From: Hericium rajendrae
Lineage: Eukaryota > Basidiomycota > Agaricomycetes > Russulales > Hericiaceae
Direction of reading: 5' to 3'
Assembly (NCBI GenBank): GCA_033439255.1
Contig: CM065879.1
Span: forward strand, 3,354,501-3,418,500
Length of the DNA: 64,000 nt
Under the pieces are notes generated by a model, which ran no database searches, was not told where the DNA came from, and saw only the letters and a program-made list of their open reading frames with translations. Position numbers and translations under genes: made by a program. This document shows positions 1 to 11,389 of the stretch, one piece after another (positions within the stretch are counted from its first letter, which is position 1; every line of letters begins with the position of its first letter).

Positions 1-564
1 AAAATCGAAAAAATCATTCAAGTCTAGGGGCAAATCATCAAATCATCTGAGAATAGGCACATACTGAGTAGCATAAAAAATCAGTAAAAATCGTGTTAAT
101 ATGGCCATCAATAGTACTATTCAGAAACACTTGAGTTGATGTTTATAGCTGGAGAATTGACAGAGATATAGCCAACTTACTGATTCAGACCCCTAGAAGG
201 CAAAAATAAAATCAATCTAGGCAACATACAACAGTTGACAGACTTTCGAAGGCCACACTTATGTACTTCATAAATGTAAACACAATTTTTGAGAAGTCAC
301 GTGCAACAGCGAGCCTGACCAGGCTCGCTGTTGCACGTGACCATTATTTTGTCATTAGTTCAACTCTTGCTGGTAGCAAAGTTTAAAAATAAGAGATAAG
401 TGTAAAACAATATACTTTGAAGATAGAGATCTTTGCAGCATTACAATACTAGTATATTCAATTCTCTGTTATCTTATTAATTCTGTGAGAATAACACTAC
501 AAAGTTAGAACAATTTAAAAGGAATCGTATTGCCGTGCAGAGCATCGGCCCTCTTCCCCCAAGT
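1..564 (+). mobile_element. Non-autonomous Helitron-like element, copy 1 (3' part, cut by window edge)
   Basis: This stretch matches the right-hand parts of the elements at 13218-14707 and 44001-45482 almost base for base. It contains the same perfect 21-bp hairpin with CACGTG near its ends (297-342). It ends with the shared 3' terminus: an AGGAATCGT box, a small hairpin (GCCG...CGGC), a pyrimidine run, and CCCCCAAGT at 564. The 5' end lies left of the window. No protein is encoded. The assignment to Helitrons rests on the nested copies, which show no long target duplication, and on the same 3' end occurring downstream of the Rep/helicase ORFs at 42275. Confidence 0.7.
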
Positions 565-700
565 CGTTTACTCTAACCCGCTTTTCAACTCAAAAAAGAT
601 GACACCCAGCCAATGTAATGCCTTTTATGGTAATAATTTCTCACACCTAAAATATAAAGATAAGGTTGTAGGTTCGATTCCACCATCTGTCATTTGTTTT
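565..700 (+). repeat. Partial second Helitron-like 5' end with tRNA-like segment
   Basis: Directly after the 3' terminus at 564 the sequence continues with the 5' region of the same family, lacking its first 16 bases (TACGATTCCTTAGAAT). It includes a tRNA-like segment at 599-693: matching ends ATGACA and TGTCAT and a perfect B-box GGTTCGATTCC at 671-681. The match to the full copies fades after about 700. This is a head-to-tail junction of two copies. Confidence 0.55.
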
Positions 701-1216
701 CTCTTTTCTTACTGAGCATGATACAGCTTTCAGTCATGCTTGATTATTTATAACCAAAGCTTGTAGAGAGATGTGTGCATCTGTATCAGTCATGATTGTA
801 GACTATTGATAGGTAGTTCATGATGAGCGACTCTTTCTGTATGCTTCTTGCTTTTAGGCACATTAGATGAGATATCCTTGGCCTTCAAGTTAGGGCTTAG
901 CTCGTATGACTAGTCAACTGACTTTTTACATTTACACTCAGTCTCAAGTTTTTCTTGCATGATGATCTGTATGCCATGGTCTTCTTGCACTCTGAATAGC
1001 ATCTATTAAAATGATATAGAGAATATTAGAAAGAAAAAGCAAAGTAAAGCTAGTGACATTGATTTATCTAATGTAATACTATGCGCAATAAATTCAGAGA
1101 ACTAACTATATCGTGGATCTCTGCCCTCTTGTACTTTGCCTTAGTGAAAAATAAAAGAGAAGTCAATAAACTCTGCTATTGTGCCATACAATCATTTCTA
1201 CTGTAGAGTAATGCCA
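700..1216. other. AT-rich intergenic stretch, nothing recognised
   Basis: No open frame, hairpin or repeat stands out here. It is the 3' flank of the JmjC-like gene and may hold its poly(A) region. Confidence 0.5.
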
Positions 1217-3423
1217 CTACTTGTGACGAGTCTTCTTGGATGGCTGACTTGAATTCTCATCTGCCTCCTCATCTATACCCTTCCTCTTTTCCACCTCCTC
1301 TACTACTTTATCAGCACCAATAGTCTTCCACACCTTTATATTTTCTGCAAAGTGAGTCTCTATCCAGGGAGGACTCTGATAGCCATCAAGCTTCTTCCAC
1401 ACTGATTGTGATCCATCTCCAACATAGGGCTGCAGGCTTTCAGGAAGGTCCGCATTGGCATCAAGCCACCACCTGTTCATTTGGTCTTGCATCCTCAGTT
1501 TCTTGGTCCAGAAGGTCTCCAAGTCAGAGCAGAGAGAGAAAAATAATGAAGAAGAGGACATCTTGAGATCAACAGCCTTTAGGAGATCTGGCCTCTTTTC
1601 AATCTGCTCTCTATAATAGATCCAAGCCTGAGCCACCTTTTTGCTGCTCTCAGTAAAGAGTGCCAAGGGATTGAGTGAATTCTCATGACAGCCTTCACTG
1701 AGATAATGCATGATCATCTTTGTAAGAGCAAGTCCATTGATAGATCTGTGGGCTTGAATTGTAGCATCAGGTCGAGATATATTGTTCTTGACAACTGATA
1801 AGCTTGAAGCAAAGATGACAGCATGTGCAGCTGCTAAAAAGATGTGCATCCCTTGAACAGTTTTGATATCAGGATACTCAGCTACAATATACTTAGAGAG
1901 GATAATACAAATCAAATTGTAAGATAGAACTCACCACAAGGAGAGGGATGGTCCAACAGATGAGCCCACCAAGCCATGAAGTCAGCTAGTATAGGACGAA
2001 CAGATGGATGAGAGGTGTTGTTGTGAATTGTTCTCACCATCTGAGAATGAATTTGTCCTAAGAAGCTACGATCCAAGCATGACTGGGCATAGAAGTGATG
2101 CCCATAGACAAGGGTTGCCTCAACTCCATACACCCAGTGGGGAGTACAAGCACGCTGATATCTATAATAATGTCAGAAGTGAGAATTGAAAGTCACAAAG
2201 CAAATTATTTTTACTTACAAAGTTTGACCTGGCTGAAGAAGAATACCCTCCACATAATACTTATTCAGATCAAGATCAGAAAAGTTCTCAATGTCCAGAT
2301 AGGTGTTCAAGTTGCCAATATTGTCTTTGCTTGAATCTTTGGGTGTTAGCAAAATCCAGAGCTTGGTGCCAACTAGTGGCTTTGAAGCTGTAGCTAAGCC
2401 ATCTGTGTCTTCATGAAAATCTGATATGGATCCCTTGGTTGCTACAGTGGCCCAGGATAGATCTGTTGTTGGCCTATTATGATGCTTAGGTCAGAGGATA
2501 GCTTCAAAGTGTCGCAGCACAAGTTCATGAGTAGCTAAAGCACTAGATATCTCCAAGTCAATATGATAAATAAGCACACATAAATTTATAATCATACCTG
2601 AAGTTGGGCATTTCTGCCAAAGGTTCTGGACAAGGATTATCCAATCCATTTAAGACCTTGCCATCATACTGAACATGCAAATCTTCTGCAAGCAGTTCTG
2701 GATCCATGCCTGCTTGAAGAATATCACGACGTGTGCCTTTCCTCAGCTGTGCCTGTGCTTTTTGTCCAGATCTATGAGCCATGTCTGTCATATAAGCATT
2801 TGTTAGTACCTGTCCTATGATATAAGTATGATCTTACTCTGAATCTCAATGATCTGATCCAGATCACCCAATCTTTCCATAGATTCCTCATTCCAACCCC
2901 ATCTTCTAGAACTAGGCTGACCATGTACCAAGATATGCCTGTGAGAGAAGATATCTTGAATGATAGAGGTGTCTAGCTCTGCAAAACTATCACAGGACGT
3001 GACATAGACTGCAGAACCAGTATTTCTGTCAGAATGTTCATGTTGCTTGGCAGATTCTTGACACATGCGTGGTTTTCCATTAGGCTGCAAGCTAGATTCA
3101 AGAGCTGTTTTTAACTTGTTGCCTAACTTGATCTGAAAGTCATCCTATTAAATGATATGTATCAGAATCTCAGTGCAAATATATATATACTGATCTCTCA
3201 CCTCATCCTCCATAATAACAGGTTTGTAGGAAATATGAACTATATCATTACTCTTTGCACAATATGCAGGAAGCATGATAGGCTCAGAATGCAGCTGATC
3301 AAAATTAGACAAGTTAGTCATAGAAATCTTCACATAAATTTAGCATTTTTACCTTAGCAGGTTTGTTATCCAATGCAGGTATTTCCTAAAACAAGATTAG
3401 TTCTTTATATGCATCCAAAGATA

Positions 3424-3816
3424 TTAATATGAGAAGCTTACTGATAGTATGACCAGCTGAAAGGGTAGTGTGTTCACCTTAGTTTTGAGTTCCTCAATGG
3501 CCTCCCTACGTGCACCAGTACCTTCCTTTCTGCCTTCCATGTTTCTGATAAACCTGTTAGGGTCTACCTCAGTTTGGATTTCTTGCTGTCTCTTCTTTTT
3601 CTTCTCTTCTTTTTCTCTCTTCTCCTTCTCCTTCTCCCTCTTCTCCTTCTCTCTCTTCTCCTTTTCCTTTTTCTCCTCCTTCTTCTCCTTCTTCTTGTCT
3701 TTCTTTTCCTTCTCCTTCTTTTCCTTCTCCTTTCTCTCTTTTTCTTTTTTCTGCTTCTGCTTCTGCTGCTCCTCATCTTTCTCATCTTCAGACTCTATGT
3801 AAACTGGTTTTTTCAC
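3424..3816 (-). other. Lys/Glu-rich low-complexity exon of the JmjC-like gene
   Basis: On the minus strand this exon reads as long runs of KEKEKK, EKRE and KDKKKEKK with no stop, and is preceded by an acidic EDEKDEE patch. It is probably a long charged helix or disordered linker. The other frames here also stay open, but only because the DNA is (CTT/CTC)-rich. Confidence 0.6.
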
Positions 3817-3932
3817 CTCTTTCTTCTGCCTTAATGACTTTTTTGTTTTAGCTAAAATATATTCATATTAGATTATAGATTATCAAGCCAAGAATCAATT
3901 GATTTTTTTACTTACCTTGATCAATGCTACTT

Positions 3933-4171
3933 TCATCATCCTCATCCTCATCCTCATCCTCATCCTCATCCTCATCCTCATCCTCATCCTCATCCTCATC
4001 CTCATCCTCATCCTCATCCTCATCCTCATCCTCATCCTCATCCTCATCCTCATCCTCATCCTCATCCTCATCCTCATCCTCATCCTCATCCTCATCCTCA
4101 TCCTCATCCTCATCCTCATCCTCATCCTCATCCTCATCCTCATCCTCATCCTCATCCTCATCCTCATCCTC
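3933..4171 (-). repeat. Hexanucleotide microsatellite (CATCCT)n encoding an Asp-Glu tract
   Basis: About 39 almost perfect hexamers. On the minus strand they lie in an exon between an acceptor (TGTGTGCAG) and a donor (GTAAGT) and encode alternating Glu-Asp, around 80 residues. The length is a multiple of three, so repeat slippage keeps the frame. Acidic tracts of this kind occur in histone-binding proteins, but function here is inference. Confidence 0.85.
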
Positions 4172-6339
4172 TTCATCACCTGCACACATTTGAATTGATT
4201 GATTAGATTAAATATATAACAAATAATGACTTACTTGATTTGCTTTGCCAACTTTCCACAAGGTCTCGCACAATTGTATTTGGATTTACCTTGCTAGGGT
4301 TAAGTCCAGCTACAATTGCTGCCACAGTCTGTTGGTGATCTTCTGACAAACTCTGAACCAATTGTTGAGTTTCTGCATTGAGAACAACATTTATTTCCAA
4401 TTGATCTTCATCTTGATCATTAGATGCAGCATTATCAGACTGCTCTTCTGCTCGTCCTAAAAATATATTAGTAAAAACCAATTTACAAGTGATGTTCAAA
4501 ATTCCTACCATATCCAGGCTCTTGGAACCAGCTACTCTCATCAGCCACCTCTGCCTTCTGAGAAAAATGGACTTTCCAAAAGGAAAGAAGTTGAGGTACA
4601 TGCATGCTAGCAGGTGCACCCCGTGCAATAGCAAACAGAGTGATCCATATCATCCGTTCAAACTTGATCAGATTTGGTGCTCGCTGAACATTGCCTAAAA
4701 GAATGAAGACCTAGAACATATGCATATAAAATTGTTAACAGATAAAATGATATAGATATATTAAACATACCTGTAGATATACAGCACGACTGAAAGCATC
4801 TGTATACAATGATCGTCCCAAGAATAGCACAATTGGAGAGAGTGATAGGCAAAGGAGAATAGGCGATAGAAATTTAGGACGTCTGAGAGTTTCTATTTTT
4901 GCAATGTCTTCATCTGATAAGTTTGCATCTCTATAGCAAGATCACGGTCAGAACAAATAATAAATTAAGCATAAATACTATGACTCACATAAAAAGCTCT
5001 TTCCAAAATGTATCCTCATCTGTGATAAATATAGCTGTCTGAAGTAAGATTATTAATTTGTCAAGACATACAACATTTGAGCTTTATTACCTTCATCATG
5101 GCTTGTAGACCAGCAGCTGCTGCTTCAAAGTGCTGAATTATAGAAAAAACTAGATTGTCTTTGTCTTTCTTCACCACACCCCACACAAGTGCACTTGTGA
5201 TCTTGGCCGCAGCTTCATCATCCCAGGTTGTAGAAGTCCAGTAGCTTTCAAGCACTTTACTAGGTGTAAGAATGATACTGTCACTTGATGTAGTGGCCTC
5301 TGTCTCTAAAAGGAGCAATTGGTCCTGGTCTTTATGAAATGCATGGTATGCCTTCTCCATAATACTAGGCCATGACTTCAGATCTTCCACAATCTTGGAT
5401 ATATCAGATCACTGAGTAAAGAATGAAAAAGTAACCACATACCCCTTTGAGAATACCTGCCTTCTGCACAAGCTGCTTATATGCACTAACTTGAGGCAGA
5501 TGTAATTGCTTGTGGCCTCGAGCAGGTGATAGATCATAAATCTTGCAGATGACATCTACAATCTGATAGCGAGCAATGATGTTGGTAATCAGAGGAAGAT
5601 GATTGGAACCAATATTAAGAACAGCATGAAAAATAGCTTGGCGATCCTGCTCATTGTTTAGATTTTGACCACCTTCGACCAGGAGCTTCCACAGGTTTCC
5701 TTTCTGAGGAGGAGGCAAATCATAGAACTGTTCCTTTCCCCAGTCATCCATATGAGTCAGAAATTTCTAGAATATATTTAATACACAACATCGGAACTCG
5801 AATAAAGAGTACAACATTACCTCATACACGTCCAACAACTTGTCTTCGACAACCTGATCTGCCAGAACTAAAGCCTTCAAGTCCTCTTTGGTTGGAGGAT
5901 TGACATGCCTCCACTGCAAGAGGGTCTTGAGTGTGAAGATGGTCAAGATATCACCATTGAACCAAGGCAATGCTTGGAGCAACTTTGCTTCTTGTCTGAA
6001 ATCCACATTCTCAGCTTGTGCCTTATTTACAGTCTCTGAGACCAGTGGAGGTTTGGTTTTAGCAAACTCTTTGGCTGGTATCCAGCTGACAAAGCATCAG
6101 TAAAATCAGATAGCAAATCAAGAATGAGTTTAGGGGTCATACCTGAAATCTGGCTGTGCTGACTTGGAAGCCATGATTGTGAAGATTAGATGAGGTCTAC
6201 AGAAGGTTAGATGCACCATTAACATAGGACAAGAGAGAGTGGAAGCTTACATTGTCTGTAGCAGAGATGACAGCAGAGAGCAAGAGAGGTGTAGCAGCAA
6301 TAAGGCTGGGTGGCTGAAAGCCAACATGATCACATGACA

Positions 6340-6395
6340 TCTTTGATCATGTGCGACAGCGAGCCCGACCGTCCTTGCTGTCGCACGTGATCCCT
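6340..6395. repeat. Inverted repeat with CACGTG-like ends
   Basis: The arms GTGCGACAGCGAGC and the near-complement TTGCTGTCGCAC surround a short spacer. The arms resemble the hairpin inside the Helitron-like elements (297-342, 14440-14486, 45213-45260) with CG replacing CA, so this is probably a related small foldback unit. It lies about 170 bp upstream of the JmjC-like start. Confidence 0.55.
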
Positions 6396-6479
6396 CAGAA
6401 TTGTGAGAAAAAAAAAAAAAATTTATTTAAAGTGTCTAATATACAATATAATAACTGTGCTACGTAGTTTATAATTAGA

Positions 6480-7500
6480 TTGAAACGTACAGACTCGAAA
6501 TCGAGACCAAACGGTCATAATTTCGAGCTGCACGACGTGTGAGGCATACCCACACCAGTATCAGAAGTCTGACCCAAAATCACGACCAAACGGTCGCAAT
6601 TTTGGGCCAGCACGACGTGTGGGTACTACCCACATGCCCTAGATGCAAACCCTCTCATACAGGGCTAGAAACGTCACCGAATGGTGACGTTTCCAGTCCT
6701 GCACCATGCAGAACAAGTCTGGGTCGTATGGACCCAAAATGGCGGCAAACGGCCGCAATTTTGGGTCCATATGACGTGTGGGTGCTACCCACATGCCCCG
6801 GACACAAAGCATCTCGTACAGGACTAGAAACATCACCGAACGGTGACATTTCTATCCCTGTACCATGGAGAACAAGTCTGGGTCATACGGACCCAAAATC
6901 GTGACCAAACGGTCGCGATTTAGGGTCTGTACGACGTGTGGGTGTTACCCACACGTCCTGGACATGAACCTGTCACACAGGGCTAGAAACATCACCGAAC
7001 GGTGACGTTTCTAGCCCTGCACGGCATGCGGAAGCTATCCGCACCGTGCACAAGAAGTCCGGGTCGTACAGACCCAAAAATGCGACCAAACGGTTGTGAT
7101 TTAGGGCCTGTACGATGTGTGGGTGCTACCCACACGCCCTGGACATGAAACGTGTCGTGCACAGCCAGAAATGTCACCGAATGGTGATGTTTCTGGCCCT
7201 GCACGGCATGCGGGAGCTACCCGCACCGTGCACAAGAAGTCTGAGTCGTACAGACCCAAAAATGCGACCAAACGGTCGCGATTTAGGGCCTGTATGACAT
7301 GTGGGTGCTACCCACACGTCCTGGACACGAAACATGTCGTGCACAGCCAGAAACGTCACCAAAAGGTGACGTTTCTGGCCCTGCACGGCATGCGGGAGCT
7401 ACCCGCACTATGCAGAACCTGACCCGGGTCATGCAAATGCAAAAATGCCACCAAACGGCGACGTTTCTGCATCTGTATGATGTGGAAGATCTACGCACCT
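6480..7500. repeat. Tandem satellite built of perfect hairpins
   Basis: The GACCCAAAA motif recurs at 6571, 6731, 6890, 7071 and 7253, giving units of about 160 then about 181 bp. Each unit holds several inverted repeats: a long one around CCAAACGGT, one with GTGTGGGT facing ACCCACAC, and one with AGAAACGTCACC facing GGTGACGTTTCT. The longer units add GGTGCGGGT-type arms around GGGAGCTACCC. Differences between units often keep the pairing. The array fills the divergent promoter region between the two dioxygenase-like genes. Short ORFs in it are artefacts. Confidence 0.75.
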
Positions 7501-8636
7501 TACGCAGCTGGCAAAACGCCAGCTGCAACTGCCCTGGGCAGTGCTCGAAGCCCCGGGGCCGGAAGTGAGGCCGTTGGGCTGGAACGGAGCGTGGTTGAGC
7601 CATTCGCGAGGTCGTTGGACCTCAATCAGGCCGTTGGGCCTGGCGCGTGAGCTCCGGGGGGCAATGGATGAGGTCGGAGGGAGGGGGGAGGGATGGGATT
7701 CAAACGAGCACCAACTCGCTCGAAACGAGCGAGTTGGTGCTCATCATTAGTAAATAGATTGAAATGAAAACTTTTATTACTCACCTGAGTGCTTCGCAAA
7801 CCCTCCCGATGTTCCACCAAGCCCCAACTCTGTGAGAAGAACGAGTACTTACCAGAGAAAGAGCAAGAGAGAGGACTTGCACTGGAAATCACAATCAGGC
7901 CTTACGTAATCCACAGCACGGGCAAAATGATGTACTGCCGTCCCCCTGGTGATGTCATGGGATGGGAGTACGTCATTTCGCCCGTGCTGCGGATGCTGCG
8001 GGCGCTTAGCGGGCGCTTGCTGCCAGGCTCCTTACTTCTTCCCATCATCTCGACAACAGTGCTCAAATCTCGTCTTCTTCGTGGTTTTCTTTAGCGGTGA
8101 GTCTAATTATTCTTATAATCTTTGTATAGATGTATAAAATGGCTAAAATAAATCATAACACCTACTATCTTTAGCAATCCGAGTGTGGATTGTCAATTCA
8201 CTGGCATTTTGAGTACTTTTGGTATACTGTCGGAGCTGAGTGCTTTCTTTTAGCCGTTTATCTTGATAGTAAGCTATATTTTCCTTATATCATATGTATA
8301 TGTATATGCTAATGTTATTATAGACAGAGGTCTCAATAGCAAAGAGTCGACCCCTAACATTGGTGGCATCTTTGGAGCTTTTTGTGAGATTTGAGCAGTT
8401 CGGTCAGTTCGGTACGGGGTAGGTACTTCTTTTTAAGTGATTCTTTTTGGAGTGAATCTAATTGGTCTATCCATATGGGCCTAAAGCTAAAGATAGAGCA
8501 ATAAATAGCTACTTTTTAACAACAACAATAAAAATATTTCAATTTGACATTTTTAGTGCTTTTTTCTATAGTAAGTCAACTTCTCTCATATTGTTTGTAA
8601 GTACTAGGATTGATATAAATTATAATAAATATAGTT
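7500..8636. other. GC-rich divergent intergenic region and putative 5' UTR of the TET/JBP-like gene
   Basis: It holds a GC-rich stretch (7500-7700), a perfect 17-bp hairpin at 7706-7742 with loop AAA, and a foldback at 7907-7994 whose arms are also found inside the Helitron-like copies at about 14030 and 44810. Around 8094-8105 CTTTAGCG is followed by GTGAGT, which looks like a 5' UTR intron donor for the gene starting at 8637. On the minus strand a splice-donor-like GTGAGTAATAA lies near 7782. No protein-coding gene was recognised. Confidence 0.45.
7706..7742. repeat. Perfect 17-bp hairpin with CGCTCG core
   Basis: The arms GAGCACCAACTCGCTCG and their exact complement flank the loop AAA. 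Hairpins with the same CGCTCG/CGAGCG core are at 51146-51179 and 60223-60248, each beside a GC-rich island and a splice-donor-like GTRAGTAAT. Confidence 0.75.
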
Positions 8637-9206
8637 ATGACTTCTCAAACTCTACCAAATGATCTAAAATCATTACAATTACATGGTCGAGATTCTGAAC
8701 TTCCTCCTATTGGCATACGGCCAGATCATCCTCTGCATGCAAAGAACTTTTTGAATAGCGACGATCCTTTGTACAATACATTCAAGGATGGTACAACATA
8801 TGTGTGCATAGTGGATACAAGTTCAGCAGGCAAGCAGAAAAATGCAGAGTATGCAGCTCGGGTTGGAGTACCTCGGGGTACCTTGAGAGAGATGAAAGAC
8901 AAATTTGGTGAGTATTTTGCTCACATTTTTATACAGCTACTAATAGAAATAATATTTGTCAGGCTTGATTCAGTTGAATTCTGGTGACATGGTGTTTGTA
9001 CAATCGCAACAAGATGGAGATGTGACAGGCAAGAAGGATCTTTTTCAGGGAACCATGATAGCAGGGTATGTTGTTTAAACTTTTTAGCTTGGTATCACTA
9101 TACTAATTCAAGAACTTTATGTGATAGAAAATTTTTCTCTTCAGAAAAAATGAAGCATTTGCAACAGGCATTGAAAAATGCTCTTGGAGAAGAGGAGGAG
9201 AGTACA

Positions 9207-9416
9207 CATCAGGAAGGTTGACAACTTTCTGCTAGACCTGCGAGCAATCTGAGAGCATCTGAGAGCATCTGATTGACCTGCAAATTTTCTGATCTTATCT
9301 GAGAGTGTCTGATTTATTTGTCAGACAAGATCAGAAAATCTGCAGGTCAATCAGATGCTCTCAGATGCTCTCAGATTGCTCGCAGGTCTAGCAGAAAGTT
9401 GTCAACCTTCCTGATG
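9207..9416. mobile_element. Foldback MITE 1 in the TET/JBP-like gene
   Basis: A 210-bp near-perfect palindrome beginning CATCAGGAAGGTTGACAAC and ending with its complement. It is flanked by CA on both sides (2-bp duplication). Removing it plus one CA joins the exon in frame. GTACAC at the left junction and TGCAG at the right could also act as splice sites (9202-9419), which likewise keeps the frame. Confidence 0.8.
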
Positions 9417-10072
9417 CAGCATCAATGCCTATTTGGGATTCGGATTCTAAAACGTTAATGGGTGGTACTGCTTTTGAGCGTACTGGTATCCTGCCAGACA
9501 AATCCGGTAGAACATATCAGATTGGACCAACCCATCAAAAGCCACCACATCTTTTTGCGCCTTCAAAAAATGGCAAGTTAGAGAAAGGTGGAGAGTTGAC
9601 AGATGCACAGAAGATGTCTAAAGAACTATTGGATGTAGGTTTATAAGATCTTTCTGATATCAATTTGGCTAAAGCTGTATAGGCAACTACTGGCTTGTTT
9701 TCAGAGGGCTATAAATGCTTGCCAGGCATACAAAATTATGTTCAGTCTTTTGCAGACTTGCATCCTTTTCCCAAAATTGGATCGTCAGACAATTTTATGA
9801 CCCAGGCCATGCAAGTAAATATCTCAAATGCCACTACTTCTGAAGCAGGTTAGTAAAATTAAAATGAATATAACAAAGATTCAAAACTAATATCTACATA
9901 GATGTGGATCTTGCATCTATCCTTGGTCATTATGGTGGCAAACATAAAGATGGATATGATGCCCTTGGAGCTTTTACTGCTATGGTTTCTCATTCCAAGT
10001 ATCCTAAAAATGGATACGATCCTGGTCGCTTTCACTTGCTAGAGCTTGGTGTTTTCATCGTGCTAGAGGATA

Positions 10073-10304
10073 CATCAGGAACCTTACAAACTATCTTATA
10101 AAATCTTATAAAATCTGATTGAAATCTGAAGAAACTGATAGCAACATTCAGATTCATCAGGTAGTCAGACACCTAAGACGGGTGTCATCTGTCAGAAATA
10201 ATCAGAAATAATCAGAAATAACTTATAAGATTTCAGATTTATAAGAACAATCAGATACAATCAGATACATCAGACACAGCAGAAAGTTTGTAGGGTTCCT
10301 GATG
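10073..10304. mobile_element. Foldback MITE 2 inside the TET/JBP-like catalytic domain
   Basis: A 232-bp element with termini CATCAGGAACC and GGTTCCTGATG and TA on both sides. The arms are less perfect than in MITE 1, and TCAGA/TCTGA motifs are dense. It lies between the HxD and the distal His codons of the dioxygenase domain, so it breaks the enzyme unless spliced out. Confidence 0.8.
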
Positions 10305-10808
10305 TACTTTAGCTTGTTATTTTTTCAGGCTTGCTTATGCATGGTAGTACTTCTCCAAAGGCTCCTTTAGGAACATCAACATCGGCCTTGAAGACTACAG
10401 TTCGCCTCAATGCTATTGGTTATCCAAATGATATCTTGTATGATATGAAAGGCATCTTACCTTTGTGCGCTTGGTCCTCAAAATCATCAAAGGAAGGCTT
10501 TTTACCTTTAGGTCCTGAGGTTAGATATTAGTAAGTTCTACTTGTAATATTAAAGCTATATATATTGATTTATCTTTGTAAATGTAGTCCAGAGGATAGA
10601 AGTGACACTACAGATAATCCCGTCAATACTGGCAAGGGTAGCTGGGCTAGAGATGGACACATCATCATGCAGCCTGACTCCTTACTTGATTTTATTGTAC
10701 GACATCTTCTGTTGTTGTGTATTTTCATATGTACACAGATCTGGCCCAAGCTTCAAGTTTGTTGTTCTTACTTGATTATTTTGTTGATTATTGATATTTC
10801 ACTCTATA

Positions 10809-11389
10809 CATCAGGAAGGTTGACAACTTTCTGATTGATCTGACAATTTCTAACCCTACTGACAGCTTCTGATTGACCTGATCCACCTGAAAGCAATCTT
10901 GAGAAGCAAATATCTAATCAGACTTTTACATTCAAGAAAAGACATTTATTGTCAGATATATAAGTTTTTAATCTCTAACTAATAGATATATCAAAATCTT
11001 TGATATCTGAAATTTTTGAAAATCTGAGAGTGTCTGATTTCAAATCTGGAGGTCAAATATCAGTCAGATGGATCAGACAGTATCAGACACCATTAGATGC
11101 TCTCAGACAGTTGCAGATAATTTTCAGATATTTGACCTTTAGATTTGAAAAAATTCTCAGATCAGACACTCTCAGATTTAGAAAATTTCAGATATCAGAG
11201 ATTTTGTTATATCTATTAGTTAGAGATTACAAACTTATATATCTGACAATAAATGTTTTTACTTAAATGTAAAAGTTTGATCAGATATTTGCCTGTTAAG
11301 ATTGCTTTCAGGTGGATCAGATCAATCAGGAGCTGTCAGTAGGGTTAGAAATTGTCAGGTCAATCAGAAAGTTGTCAACCTTCCTGATG
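10809..11389. mobile_element. Foldback MITE 3 (581 bp) in an intron
   Basis: Starts CATCAGGAAGGTTG and ends with the complement, with TA on both sides. Nearly the whole element is an inverted repeat. The right TA forms part of the TAG acceptor before GTTCAAATTGATG, so it sits at the 3' end of an intron. It has the same length (581 bp) as the copy at 43449-45511 after removing the insertion there. Confidence 0.85.

Larger units (their letters stand above)
1217..6174 (-). pseudogene. JmjC-domain (2OG-Fe(II) oxygenase-like) multi-exon gene with an in-frame stop
   Basis: Seen: a spliced gene starting ATG at 6174 (MASKSAQPDF), with exons of about 30-300 nt, GT-AG introns, and a stop at 1217. The N-terminal half is unrecognised. 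A lysine/glutamate-rich stretch (3424-3816) and an acidic Asp-Glu tract (about 3933-4171) follow. The C-terminal part has a JmjC pattern: LSWATVATKGSISDFHEDTD, with HxD ligands at 2415-2407, then GTKLWILL, then across an intron PGQTLYQRACTPHW (His at 2149-2147) and GHHFYA. Known: JmjC enzymes use Fe(II) and 2-oxoglutarate, mostly to demethylate histone lysines or hydroxylate proteins. Odd: an in-frame TGA at 2493-2491 just before the domain, with no GT to splice it out, consistent with a decayed Trp codon. The gene may be a pseudogene or need readthrough. The family call is fairly sure; substrate unknown. Confidence 0.7.

Noticed and set aside
599-693. Functional tRNA gene
   Set aside because: The B-box and ends look right, but the D and anticodon arms do not fold well, and the segment repeats inside transposons.
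3895-4198. Open frames in several frames and on both strands over the hexamer repeat
   Set aside because: Only the minus-strand Glu-Asp frame fits between good splice sites; the others exist because the repeat contains no stop in any frame.
6480-7500. CRISPR-like array
   Set aside because: The units are tandem with no unique spacers, are palindromic and lie in a eukaryotic genome.
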